From Bacteriovoracaceae bacterium (GTDB lineage: Bacteria > Bdellovibrionota > Bacteriovoracia > Bacteriovoracales > Bacteriovoracaceae), in contig JABIHA010000075.1 in assembly GCA_018649885.1 (NCBI GenBank), forward strand, positions 1 through 64,000: 64,000 nt of DNA, in the 5' to 3' direction. The translations under genes and the position numbers were made by a program. Under the pieces are notes generated by a model, which had not been told where the DNA came from, did no database searches, and saw only the letters and a program-made list of their open reading frames with translations. Below, piece by piece: positions 16,697 through 25,196 of this stretch. Each line of letters starts with the position of its first letter. Within the stretch, counting starts at the first letter, position 1.

Positions 16697-17530
16697 TTAT
16701 GCCTTCGTTTCAATGGCCAAATCATCATTTATATCTACTAATTTGTTAATTTTTTGATTTCGATTGATAAATTGGTGTCTTCTAAAAGTAGCACTATCTT
16801 CAATAATTTCTCCACTAATGCGATCTAGAATATGCACAGAAATCATAGTGTTGATATAGCCACTTGCAAGATTAATAAAAGACTTAAACTTTAAGGCAGT
16901 AGAACTTCCGCCCTCTCTCGGTTTAAGTGAGGATGGAATTTCCGCAAAGAGATAACCTCTTTTGAGAAGTTTTATGAGTAGCTCTGTTTGATAGAAAAAT
17001 CCAAAACTACTAAGTGTAACTTGTTTCAAGACAGATCTTCTGTAGATAACACTTCCATTCATATAGTTTAAGAGAAGGCCAAATGAAATATTTATTATTC
17101 CCTTATATAATATTGAAATAATCCTTCTCTTAAATGTCCTCACTTCCTTATTAAAGAAAAAAGGTACGAGCACGTCGACTTCATTCATCAAAGGCATGTA
17201 CCTAAGAATATCACCGGTATCAATTTCTCCATCACCAGGAATAAGCATAACAGAATCACCCAAAGCATTTTGAGCTCCGTCCCAAAAAGAAAATCCAATT
17301 CCTCTTGGAGTCTTGTGTACAATTTGTCTTAAGAATGGAATTTTTTTACTAAGATCCGTTACAATGTCACCGGTTTTATCAGTACTACCATCGTTTACGA
17401 CAATGATTTCACCGTTTATGCCATACATTTTAAAGGCATCAACTGCATTTATTACGGCCTTTTCAATATTGCCCTGCTCATTGAGTGCAGGCATTATTAT
17501 AGAAATTTGATAAGTACTCTCACTACCCAT
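16697..17530 (-). CDS. Glycosyltransferase family 2, DPM1/polyprenyl-phosphate-sugar-synthase-like
   Basis: 277 residues. A GT-A domain with SIIMPALNEQGNIEKAV, GEIIVVNDGSTDKTGDI and the DxD-position PGDGEIDTGDIL. GSVIYRRSVL follows, then FYQTELLIKLLKRGYLFAEIPS, a pattern common to DPM1-like enzymes. The C-terminal hydrophobic anchors found in ArnC or GtrB are absent; one weakly hydrophobic helix (about residues 135-155) is visible. The membrane protein gene begins 5 bp downstream. If that is a GT-C enzyme, this one would supply its lipid-linked donor. It is preceded by an 86-bp gap after the HldE-like gene. Confidence 0.82.
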   Translation of the reverse strand: MGSESTYQISIIMPALNEQGNIEKAVINAVDAFKMYGINGEIIVVNDGSTDKTGDIVTDLSKKIPFLRQIVHKTPRGIGFSFWDGAQNALGDSVMLIPGDGEIDTGDILRYMPLMNEVDVLVPFFFNKEVRTFKRRIISILYKGIINISFGLLLNYMNGSVIYRRSVLKQVTLSSFGFFYQTELLIKLLKRGYLFAEIPSSLKPREGGSSTALKFKSFINLASGYINTMISVHILDRISGEIIEDSATFRRHQFINRNQKINKLVDINDDLAIETKA

Positions 17531-17616
17531 TTAACATCCATTTTTTCTCTGACTTTAGCACAGTGAGAGCCAATCTCCATACAAGAAATTGCCTTAATAT
17601 CAGCTCTGCGACAAGC

Positions 17617-19176
17617 CTAGTAAACTGAAAGCCCACGAAGGTGGTGGTTTTTTAGATTCGTTACGTAACTAGTGAGGTCACTGGGCCCAATGGGGTTATT
17701 TCCTACCCTTTCAACTGAAATGGCAGACATACATGTGCCTAGTGCAGCTGATTCTGTCACGCTTAATCCTGCACAAAGACCAAGTGACATACACGAAAGT
17801 AGAGCATCTCCGGCTCCAGCTACATCTATGGCATGGGTCGACAATGAACCAAAATATTCTGATTCATAGGGAGCCTGTCTATCATCCGAAGGCCTATAAA
17901 CAAGAAGGCCTTGCTCCCCTAGTGTAATTACCAGATTCTCATTTCCCGTTTTCTGAATAAGTGTCTGCGCCAATTCCTCAAGCCCAGATGTTTCATCAGC
18001 CAAGGCCAGTCTCGCCTCTTTTTCAGTAGGAGTTATAAGTGAAACTCCCTTAAATTTTGATACATGTCCAATTTGACTAGAAGCCTGAACATCTGCAAAT
18101 ACCTTTACCCCATTTTTATGAGCAATTTGAATAATCCCGTCTAGAACTTTTTGGGTAATTAAACCGTAAACAAAATCAGAAATAATCACGCCGTCTACTC
18201 TTTTAATTTCTGACTCAAGATTTTCGAGGATTGTATCCTCTAACTCCTTTGCTATTTTATGCTGCTTAAGCCTGCTAACTCTAAGTATTTTCTGGTTTTC
18301 AACCATGTATCTTATTTTAAATGTGGTAGGTCTTCCTTCATCTTTGTACAAAAATGTATTCACTCCAGATTCCGCCAATTTCCTTGAAACGAAATCTCCA
18401 GCAGGGTCATCACCAATTACTGAAAAAAAGCTACATTCAGCGCCGAGCTCTTTTACATGAAGAGCAACAATGGCAGCCCCCCCTACAAATTCTCTTGCAT
18501 TTAATTCTCTTATCACTTGCACTGGTGCCTCTGAGCTAACCCCCAGAGAATCACAGGCCACGAATTGATCAACTATAGTATCACCGATAACTAATATTTT
18601 TTGATTTTTAAAACTCTCTATGCAATTTGTGATTTTCTCAAGAGAGATATCCTGTCTTTCACAGACCTTCAGAAAGTTTTCAACTTTCCTCTCTTTTCTG
18701 GTGTCTTCTTTTTCATATAAAAATTGAGTAGATGTATATTTTACTTCACCTGAACAAAAGATCACCTTTGCACCACAGCTTTCAGCCGCTTCGATTTCAC
18801 CTCGAATAAGATCTCTTTTATCTTCGAACTCCTTACCTTTCACATAAAAATTAGGGCCCACATTGGGAATAAATTCCTCAATCGCTCCTTCGAGTGCAAA
18901 CACACCGTCAACCATGCCTAGAGTTGCCACACTTTGCGCTCTCTCGGCTTGATCAAAATAAGCTTTTGACGCTTCAGATTCTGGCTCAAAATGCTCTACA
19001 GCAACGAGGAGATAATCACCTAAGTTAGCTGCAAAATTTAGATATCTCATATGCCCTGGGTGAATCACATTAAAATGTCCAAAACAAAGAACAACAGATT
19101 TGCTTTCATTTCTCAGACACTCAATTTTCTCTTTAAGAGCAGAAGTATTCAATAATTTTAATGAGTCATTAACCAT
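17617..19176 (-). CDS. HldE-like bifunctional enzyme with swapped domain order: nucleotidyltransferase then PfkB kinase
   Basis: 519 residues. The N-terminal domain (about 25-165) is a cytidylyltransferase-like nucleotidyltransferase with the HxGH motif in NVIHPGHMRYL and the downstream KYTSTQFL (an S/T-rich ISSS-like loop). The C-terminal domain (about 190-500) is a PfkB/ribokinase-family kinase with FVGGAAIVALHV, VIGDDPAGDFV and the catalytic DVAGAGDALLS. E. coli HldE has the kinase first and the nucleotidyltransferase second. Such enzymes phosphorylate heptose 7-phosphate at C1 and later join heptose 1-phosphate to a nucleotide. GmhA-like and GmhB-like genes in the same window support that role. 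A separate sugar-1-P nucleotidyltransferase at 21.2 kb makes the final nucleotide uncertain. Confidence 0.88.
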   Translation of the reverse strand: MVNDSLKLLNTSALKEKIECLRNESKSVVLCFGHFNVIHPGHMRYLNFAANLGDYLLVAVEHFEPESEASKAYFDQAERAQSVATLGMVDGVFALEGAIEEFIPNVGPNFYVKGKEFEDKRDLIRGEIEAAESCGAKVIFCSGEVKYTSTQFLYEKEDTRKERKVENFLKVCERQDISLEKITNCIESFKNQKILVIGDTIVDQFVACDSLGVSSEAPVQVIRELNAREFVGGAAIVALHVKELGAECSFFSVIGDDPAGDFVSRKLAESGVNTFLYKDEGRPTTFKIRYMVENQKILRVSRLKQHKIAKELEDTILENLESEIKRVDGVIISDFVYGLITQKVLDGIIQIAHKNGVKVFADVQASSQIGHVSKFKGVSLITPTEKEARLALADETSGLEELAQTLIQKTGNENLVITLGEQGLLVYRPSDDRQAPYESEYFGSLSTHAIDVAGAGDALLSCMSLGLCAGLSVTESAALGTCMSAISVERVGNNPIGPSDLTSYVTNLKNHHLRGLSVY

Positions 19177-19181
19177 AGCTT

Positions 19182-20183
19182 TTACTTTAACTCTACATCT
19201 AGCATTGTTTTAATATTAAAATATCTCTTATCTTCTAATGAATTAGGAAGAAGTCCTTCTTCAAAAGCTTTTTTAATGCCGAGTACTGCTTGCTCTATTG
19301 TGTGCTTGGGAGTGAAGCCAATATCCTCTTCAATTTTCTTTGAAGAGATGTGATAAGATCTGTTGTCATCAGTATCTACATATTCAATTTGAACATCATC
19401 ACCAATAATTTTTTGAACTGCAAACCCTAGCTCTTCTACAGTGTGATTTTCATAGCCAGCATTATAGATTTTACCAGCAATTTTCTCGCTGGGTTGATCT
19501 AATAAATTGATATAAAGATCGGTCATATCTTCAATATTAATATTTGGTCTTTTTTGTTTGCCACCAAATATCTTGATTTTTTTATTGTGGTAGGCGTGAT
19601 TTGTTAAAATATTCACAATCACATCTAATCTTTGTCTGGGAGAATATCCACAAACTGTAGCAGGTCTTATGGTGACAGTTGTGAAATCATCACTTTGAAA
19701 TCCAACGAGGAGCTTTTCACATTCGGCCTTAAATTTAGAATAATCTGTAAGAGGTTCAAGAGACAGGCCTTCGTGAACATTTTCTTCTTTTTTAACTCCG
19801 TAGACAGAAGAAGAAGAGGCATAAATAAATCTACTAACGCCAGAGGCTTTTGAAATTTCGGCCAGAGGGCTAAAAGCATCTAAATTAATAGAGCGACCAA
19901 GACCTGGGTTTAAATCAAAACTGGGATCATTTGAAATACAGGCCAGGTGAATGACAGTATCATGTCCAGGAATCGTTTTCTTTAAAAGATCCTGATCTCT
20001 AATATCGCCCTTAATGACGTTGAGATTACTTTTTAAATTTCCATCAATTTTTTCAAAGACATCTTCTCCGTACATCATCAAATCAAGTACTGAAACTTTG
20101 TGTCCGGCCTTTAGTAATTTAGGAACAAGTCTTGCTCCCACATAACCTGCTCCACCAGTAATATAGACATTGTGTTTTGACAT
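19182..20183 (-). CDS. NAD-dependent nucleotide-sugar epimerase/dehydratase (extended SDR)
   Basis: 333 residues. GGAGYVGARLV at the N terminus, HLACISNDPSFDLNPG, YASSSSVYG and the catalytic YSKFK at about residue 150, then RPATVCGYSPRQRLDV and RPNINIEDMTDLY. Similar in overall plan to the SDR at 11220. It acts on a nucleotide-sugar, and the precise reaction is not readable. The ATG has AGAGGAA five bases upstream. It lies between the HldE-like gene (5 bp) and another SDR (13 bp) in a compact minus operon running from 22523 down to about 13316, and its position suggests modification of the heptose made there. Confidence 0.88.
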   Translation of the reverse strand: MSKHNVYITGGAGYVGARLVPKLLKAGHKVSVLDLMMYGEDVFEKIDGNLKSNLNVIKGDIRDQDLLKKTIPGHDTVIHLACISNDPSFDLNPGLGRSINLDAFSPLAEISKASGVSRFIYASSSSVYGVKKEENVHEGLSLEPLTDYSKFKAECEKLLVGFQSDDFTTVTIRPATVCGYSPRQRLDVIVNILTNHAYHNKKIKIFGGKQKRPNINIEDMTDLYINLLDQPSEKIAGKIYNAGYENHTVEELGFAVQKIIGDDVQIEYVDTDDNRSYHISSKKIEEDIGFTPKHTIEQAVLGIKKAFEEGLLPNSLEDKRYFNIKTMLDVELK

Positions 20184-20196
20184 AATTTCCTCTTAA

Positions 20197-21186
20197 TTAC
20201 TTTCCCAAGGCTTCAAACCATGGCTTAGTTTCTTTTTCTATAGTCTCTGGAGTCCACACAGGTGCCTTGCTCCAGTAATCAATATTATCTAACATTATTT
20301 GAACACCCTGCTCAAAAGAAGTTTTGGGCTTCCAATCAACTGCCGCCAAAACTTTTTCAATATTAGCGTGAGTGCAATCGGGCTCTCCTGGCCTTTTGGG
20401 AATATAAGTTATCTCCCCGCCAAGTAGCTCCACTAAACGATTCACTGAATTTGGTGTTCCAGAGCCAATATTAAAGGCTTCGTCTTTAATTTCTGACCCA
20501 GCTAATTTATATAGAGCGCTCACAAGATCTTTGACAAAAATAAAATCTCTTGTTTGTTTGCCATCCCCCACTACAGTGTAAGGACTACCTGCAAGTTTTT
20601 GAGCGAGGAAGGTTCCAAAAACGGCGCCATAAGTGCCAGAGGTTCTAGACCTAGGTCCGTAAACATTAAAAAATCTTGTGGTTATAACTGGTAAATCGTA
20701 GAGTTTTCCCCAATGTAAAACCATCTCTTCACCCATTCTCTTGGTGAGAGCGTAAGGATACTCAACCCTAATTTCGGCCTCTTCATTTGTTGGGTAATTA
20801 TCTGGAATTCCATAACAAGAAGATGAGGCTGCATAGACAAATTTCTTCAAATTTTTTGAAAGTCTAGCTGCTTGCAAAACCTTCAATGTCCCGGTCACAT
20901 TACTTTGATAGTAAAGCTCAGGGTTTTGCACTGAAGGTACAATGTCCGCAAGAGCAGCAATATGAAAAATGTAATCGGCGTCAGTAGCCAGTTCGTTCAA
21001 TCTTGGGTCAGTAGAAATATCCAGTTCCACAATTTCAAGTTGATCATTGTCTGCAAGATGATCGAGATTAGATTTTCTTCCCGTCGAGAAATTATCTACA
21101 ACAACAACTTTGAGATCTTTCGAAATAAGTAGATCAACCAAGTGTGATCCAATAAATCCTGCTCCGCCTGTTACTAATGCTTTCAT
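20197..21186 (-). CDS. NAD-dependent epimerase, UDP-glucose/UDP-HexNAc 4-epimerase-like (SDR)
   Basis: 329 residues. GGAGFIGSHLVDLL at residue 7, VVDNFSTGRKSNLDHL, HIAALADIVPSVQNPELYYQSNVTGT-type region, YAASSSCYG, catalytic YALTK at about residue 145 and RFFNVYGPRSRTSGTYGAV. The layout is that of WbpP/Gne-type 4-epimerases and of dehydratases close to them. In Gram-negative heptose clusters similar enzymes act on the nucleotide-heptose, so that is an alternative. The ATG has AAAGG six bases upstream. It is followed closely by the second SDR of the operon. Confidence 0.88.
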   Translation of the reverse strand: MKALVTGGAGFIGSHLVDLLISKDLKVVVVDNFSTGRKSNLDHLADNDQLEIVELDISTDPRLNELATDADYIFHIAALADIVPSVQNPELYYQSNVTGTLKVLQAARLSKNLKKFVYAASSSCYGIPDNYPTNEEAEIRVEYPYALTKRMGEEMVLHWGKLYDLPVITTRFFNVYGPRSRTSGTYGAVFGTFLAQKLAGSPYTVVGDGKQTRDFIFVKDLVSALYKLAGSEIKDEAFNIGSGTPNSVNRLVELLGGEITYIPKRPGEPDCTHANIEKVLAAVDWKPKTSFEQGVQIMLDNIDYWSKAPVWTPETIEKETKPWFEALGK

Positions 21187-21195
21187 ATCAAACCT

Positions 21196-21933
21196 TTAAA
21201 AATTAAAATTATAGTGATTAATTTCAGATCTAGCCAACTCTAGCCTCTCGCCAGTATCAATGGCCACCCGATGGGCTTCCCCTAGCTTATAAGCGTAGAG
21301 ATTACCTTCTTTTACTAGGTGCGGAAAAATATCCTTTGGCCAATCAGAAATCTCATTTTTTTGTATATATCCCAAAGTTTCAGGGCTAATGCAATAAATA
21401 GCTGAATTGACCCAATAGGGCTCACCTGAAGCATTTGCTGGATTATTTTTAGGCCTTTCTAGGAACCTCACCACTTTTCCGCTCTGGTCCATCTCAACGT
21501 AGCTATTAGACTTGTGTCTCTGGTGTACAACCATTGAGGCAAGTCCCGAGTGTGAGTGGTGAAATTTCATGAACTCCCTGTAATCGAGATCAGTTAAAAT
21601 ATCTCCGTAAATAACAAGAAGATGGTCAGTTGGATTACCGGCAAGTTCATGCATTCGAAGAACACCCCCAGCAGTACCTGTTGGGGCGGGCTCATGGAGA
21701 TAGGTTATATTTAATCCAAGAGCTGAACCATCAGAAAAATATTCCGTGAACGCTTTTGCAAGATAGTGAAGATTGATCACCACATTGCTCACCCCTAAGG
21801 ATTTTAAATGTCTTAAGGTGTATTCAAGAAGAGGTTTTCCATTAATATCCAGCATCGGTTTTGGGCAACTTTTAGTGGCCTCACCCATTCTGGTTCCAAA
21901 CCCAGCACAGAGAAGATAAGCAGTTACATTCAC
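21196..21933 (-). CDS. Sugar-1-phosphate nucleotidyltransferase (HddC/ManC/RmlA-type)
   Basis: 245 residues. It has the signature of sugar nucleotidyltransferases, LLCAGFGTRMGEATKSCPKPMLDI at the N terminus (the GxGTRM-x-KP core), then EPAPTGTAGGVLRM and VIYGDILTDLDY with the metal-binding Asp. I start at GTG (21933), which overlaps the GmhB stop as GTGA and has AGGGGG upstream. The ATG six codons earlier (21951) is inside that ribosome site. Sequence plan and position next to a GmhB-like phosphatase match HddC, which makes GDP-D-glycero-alpha-D-manno-heptose. Base specificity is inferred. Confidence 0.88.
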   Translation of the reverse strand: MNVTAYLLCAGFGTRMGEATKSCPKPMLDINGKPLLEYTLRHLKSLGVSNVVINLHYLAKAFTEYFSDGSALGLNITYLHEPAPTGTAGGVLRMHELAGNPTDHLLVIYGDILTDLDYREFMKFHHSHSGLASMVVHQRHKSNSYVEMDQSGKVVRFLERPKNNPANASGEPYWVNSAIYCISPETLGYIQKNEISDWPKDIFPHLVKEGNLYAYKLGEAHRVAIDTGERLELARSEINHYNFNF

Positions 21934-22523
21934 TCCCCACCCCCTACACACGCTAAAAGTTCTTCTAGTTGATTAATTTCAAAGTCTGGCTTTTTGTCAG
22001 CCTCGTCTATTTCGAGCTCTGTTTTAATTAAGGCCTCATTTGCTTTAGCCGTTTTAAGCCAGACAGTTTTGCACCCTGCTAAGTTGCCAGCAATGATGTC
22101 GGAAATTCGGTCCCCCACCAGATAACTACGCGTAAGCTCAATTCCCAAATCCTGCTGGGCCTTAAATAGCATTCCAGGCCTGGGCTTTCTAAGGGGAGAA
22201 TCCAGTCTAAACTCATCAATTTGTGCGTTGGGATGAAATGGGCAGAGGTAAATCCCATCAAATAGCTCGTCTCCCTTCTGGGGGGAGCAAATATTATCTA
22301 AGATTTGGCTATTGAGATCCATCGCTGCTTCAAGTGAGAGAATCCCCCTTGATACAACAGTCTGATTTGTAACCAAGATGATTTTAAACCCTCTTCTCTT
22401 TAAAGTTGTAAGCACCCTAGCTGCACCATCAATATATTTGATGTCACCAATGTGTGAAGGCAAATGGGTATCTTCAATAAGGACACCATCCCTATCGAAA
22501 AAGACAGCTGCATTATTTCGCAA
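21930..22523 (-). CDS. gmhB: HAD phosphatase, GmhB-like (heptose bisphosphate 7-phosphatase family), zinc ligands mostly missing
   Basis: 197 residues. HAD motif I FFDRDGVLIEDT at about residue 8, motif II VTNQ, motif III RKPRPGML and motif IV LVGDRISDI. These match GmhB, which removes the C7 phosphate of heptose 1,7-bisphosphate. E. coli GmhB binds zinc through a C-x-H...C-x-C cluster. Here the first part reads CPFHP and the second is SPLRKP, so both later cysteines are gone and the first His is displaced. Zinc-free GmhB relatives and the related histidinol-phosphatase branch exist, so activity is not excluded. First gene of the long minus operon; the promoter should be in the 361-bp gap upstream. 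Confidence 0.85.
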   Translation of the reverse strand: MRNNAAVFFDRDGVLIEDTHLPSHIGDIKYIDGAARVLTTLKRRGFKIILVTNQTVVSRGILSLEAAMDLNSQILDNICSPQKGDELFDGIYLCPFHPNAQIDEFRLDSPLRKPRPGMLFKAQQDLGIELTRSYLVGDRISDIIAGNLAGCKTVWLKTAKANEALIKTELEIDEADKKPDFEINQLEELLACVGGGE

Positions 22524-22884
22524 GGCTCATCCCCTATGTAAACTCTGTAGACAAACTTATACTATATTTAAGTTTAATTGTTGTTCATTTACAAAGTTCA
22601 TTTCAATAAAAATACTAATGCCAAAGCGAAGCCAGGCTAAAAATTGAGGTCAGTTTGGCCACAAAAGGCCGTAAAATAAGGGCCGTTTCGAGGCCTACAA
22701 TTGGGCAATTAATGCTAGTAGCAATAAACCGGGAATTGAAATTCAACGCGCTACAGCCACAAATGGTTCGACTACCCATCTCCGCAAAAGTAATATATAT
22801 TACGTATATGGTACATGTTGAAACCATGATATTCATCATGGTTTCAATGTTCACCAAATTAAGTCGCCATATCAAAGAGGATTC
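22524..22884. other. 361-bp intergenic region between divergent operons
   Basis: It separates the gmhB-like gene (-) from a radical SAM gene (+) and must hold promoters for both. It is A+T-rich near both genes with a G+C-richer middle (about 22625-22780). The middle has short GGCC blocks (GGCCACAAAAGGCC, AGGGCC, AGGCCT). Short ORFs exist on both strands, but they have no recognisable domain and no good ribosome sites. The only strong structure is the hairpin at 22815-22850. Confidence 0.6.
22815..22850 (+). promoter_or_regulatory. Strong hairpin in the leader of the radical SAM gene
   Basis: TTGAAACCATGAT (22818-22830), loop ATTC, ATCATGGTTTCAA (22835-22847) form a perfect 13-bp stem, extended by two G-T pairs and an A-T pair. 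No T-run follows, so it is not a classical terminator. It sits 35 bases before the ATG of the radical SAM gene and could be an operator (dyad) or a leader-RNA stem. Confidence 0.6.
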
Positions 22885-24444
22885 ATGAAAGTACTATTTA
22901 TATACCCAAATTATCAAGGCTACGCTCGAGTTCCACTAGGCCTCTCTATTCCAATGACAGTTCTAATGGAAGCGGGACATGAAGTTGGACTTTTTGATAC
23001 AACATTTATTTTAAGTAGTATTAATACTGACAACGAAGCACGTGAAGCTGCTGGACTTGTTAAGCCAACAGACACATCTCATTTTTTTACTCCTCATTCT
23101 CCCGAAGAAGTTGATGAAATGCTTCGGCAAAAAATTAGAGACTTTAATCCTGACCTTGTGGGAATAAGTATATTAGAAGACAACTACGAATATTCTGATC
23201 GTCTTCTTAAAGTTCTTAAAGAACTAAAGCCAGACCTTCCAGTCATTGCTGGCGGCACAACTCCAACAGTGGCTCCAGATGTACTCATTAAAAATCCTGG
23301 AATTGATTATCTCATTAGAGGAGAAGGCGAATGGGCCTTGAGAGACTTTTGTGAAAAATTTGAAAAAGGTGAATCCCTTGAAAAAGTTAATAATCTCGTT
23401 TACCTGAGAGATGACGGAATGGTGGTCTCCAATCCACTGGGACCATTTCTAAACTTAGATGACCTGCCCCCTCAAAATTTAGATTTATGGGACGACGGCC
23501 ACTTCGTAAAGGCCTACGATGGCGGCTTATATAAAACAGGCTTCTTTGAGATGTCCAGGGGATGCATGCTTAAATGCACTTACTGTGTCAACGTAACCTA
23601 CCAAGATATATTTGAAGATTCTGGCAGATATTTTAGAGTTAAGTCTGTTGAAAAAGCAGTTGAAGAAATTAAACTACTAAAAGAGAAATACGGATTTGAA
23701 AGAATATTCTTCTGTGATGATAATTTTCTTTCTATGCCGAAAATAAGATTTGATGCCTTTGTAGATGTCTGGCAAAAAGAAGTTGGTCTTCCATTTTGGA
23801 TGAATACAACTATAGAAGCCATCGGCTCTAATAGAGACAGAATTGAAAGGCTAAAAGAAGTTGGATGTTGCGGAATTGGTCTTGGCCTTGAAACAGGAAG
23901 TGACTGGTTTAGAAGAAATATTCTCCACAAAAGAATCAAAAACGATCGTATATATAAAACAGTCAGTATTTTACACGACTTTGGATACAGAACGACGGCC
24001 AATATCATGATTGGTTTTCCTGGTGAATATCTCTACGATATTTATCAAAGCATTCAATTTGTAAAAGAGATTGAGGCCAAAAGTTGTGACGTCACCTTTG
24101 TGGCCCCATACTATGCAACCCCAATTTTTAAAGTCGCCAAAAAAATGGGCCTGATTGATGTGTGGGAAGATCGCCCTGGCTTTAATGGCATGGCCCAGCA
24201 TATTGGAATGAGACAAGGCCCTCAGATTAATATTCCAACCATTTCAAAAGATAAACTCAACGAAATATATCTCACATTCATGGACTACGTTGAAGGGAAA
24301 ATTGAAGTTCCCGCTAAGTACATTCAACTTGATGAGTCTGAACCGATGATTGAAAGTAGAAAATCTGTTTTAAAAACATTTAGAGATCTATTTCTCAATC
24401 CTGCATGGTTAACTAAAGAAGGCGTTGAAGAAAGGTATCTCTAG
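22885..24444 (+). CDS. B12-binding-domain radical SAM protein
   Basis: 519 residues. The N-terminal Rossmann-like B12-binding domain (about 1-150; VLFIYPNYQGYARVPLGLS, FNPDLVGISILEDNYEYSDRLL region, VIAGGTTPTVAPD) is followed by a radical SAM core with the 4Fe-4S motif CMLKCTYC at about residue 230. FFCDDNFLS and GLGLETGS, typical of the core, come next. There is a C-terminal extension of about 120 residues. The family includes methyltransferases and cyclases, and substrate cannot be predicted. AAAGAGG precedes the ATG. It is coupled to a CMP-sugar synthetase gene (stop and GTG overlap by one base), so it may act on that sugar or its product. Two other members lie at 47.9 and 58.2 kb. Confidence 0.9.
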   Translation: MKVLFIYPNYQGYARVPLGLSIPMTVLMEAGHEVGLFDTTFILSSINTDNEAREAAGLVKPTDTSHFFTPHSPEEVDEMLRQKIRDFNPDLVGISILEDNYEYSDRLLKVLKELKPDLPVIAGGTTPTVAPDVLIKNPGIDYLIRGEGEWALRDFCEKFEKGESLEKVNNLVYLRDDGMVVSNPLGPFLNLDDLPPQNLDLWDDGHFVKAYDGGLYKTGFFEMSRGCMLKCTYCVNVTYQDIFEDSGRYFRVKSVEKAVEEIKLLKEKYGFERIFFCDDNFLSMPKIRFDAFVDVWQKEVGLPFWMNTTIEAIGSNRDRIERLKEVGCCGIGLGLETGSDWFRRNILHKRIKNDRIYKTVSILHDFGYRTTANIMIGFPGEYLYDIYQSIQFVKEIEAKSCDVTFVAPYYATPIFKVAKKMGLIDVWEDRPGFNGMAQHIGMRQGPQINIPTISKDKLNEIYLTFMDYVEGKIEVPAKYIQLDESEPMIESRKSVLKTFRDLFLNPAWLTKEGVEERYL

Positions 24445-25130
24445 TGACGCAAACTGTAGCGATCATTCCTGCAAGAGGTGGTTCCAAAGGAATCCCTAAA
24501 AAAAACCTCATCCCATTTTGTGGTAAACCACTAATAGCGTGGAGTATCGAACAGGCCGTATCAGCATCCCACATCGATTCAGTTTGGGTCACCTCAGACG
24601 ATGAGGAGATCCTATCAGTTGCACAGTCTTACGGTGCCAACCCCATACTAAGACCAAATGATATTTCGGGAGATGGTGCCAGCTCTGAGTCTGCCTGGAT
24701 TCATGCAGTTGATGACATACGAAACAAAGGCATAGATATTGATCTGGCCATTGGCATTCAGGCTACCTCTCCTCTTAGAGAGGCCAAGGACCTTGACCTG
24801 GCCATTGAAAAATTTAGAAATGATCAGCTGGATTCATTGTTTTCAGCATCACTCATTGAAGACTTCTTTATTTGGGAAGAAGACGACGACGGTAATCTTA
24901 AAAGCCAAAATTATGACCATTTAAATAGAAAAAGAAGACAAGATATCAAACCTCAATACGTTGAAAATGGATCGTTCTATCTATTTAAGCCTGATGATAT
25001 TTCTAAATTTGATAATAGGCTTAGTGGAAAAATAGGATTTTCGATCATGGAATTCTGGAAGACCTTTGAAATCGATTCGATGGAAGATTTAGAATTTTGT
25101 GAGGCCTTGATGAAGCATTACCTAACTTAA
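24444..25130 (+). CDS. CMP-ulosonate/nonulosonate synthetase, NeuA-like cytidylyltransferase
   Basis: 228 residues. AIIPARGGSKGIPKKNLIPF at residue 6 is the CTP-binding signature of the NeuA/KdsB family. VWVTSDDEEIL, RPNDISGDGASSESAW and QATSPLREAKDLD follow. The enzyme joins CMP to an anomeric C2-hydroxyl of a keto-deoxy-ulosonic acid (sialic, legionaminic or related). It starts with GTG directly on the preceding stop (TAGTG) with AAAGG eight bases upstream. The HAD phosphatase domain sometimes fused to NeuA is absent here but occurs at 30.4 kb fused to a SIS domain. It could activate the product of the KdnA/KdnB/NeuB cassette on the opposite strand. Confidence 0.9.
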   Translation: MTQTVAIIPARGGSKGIPKKNLIPFCGKPLIAWSIEQAVSASHIDSVWVTSDDEEILSVAQSYGANPILRPNDISGDGASSESAWIHAVDDIRNKGIDIDLAIGIQATSPLREAKDLDLAIEKFRNDQLDSLFSASLIEDFFIWEEDDDGNLKSQNYDHLNRKRRQDIKPQYVENGSFYLFKPDDISKFDNRLSGKIGFSIMEFWKTFEIDSMEDLEFCEALMKHYLT

Positions 25131-25196
25131 TCTTGATAAGTTACTTTAATCACCTCAATTGAATTATTCGATAAAATTTAAGCTTGTGTTCATTAC

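Noticed and set aside
22615..22888. Opposed ORFs of 86 and 77 codons in the divergent gap
   Set aside because: No domains or good ribosome sites. Similar short stretches in the two translations come from the hairpin at 22815-22850.
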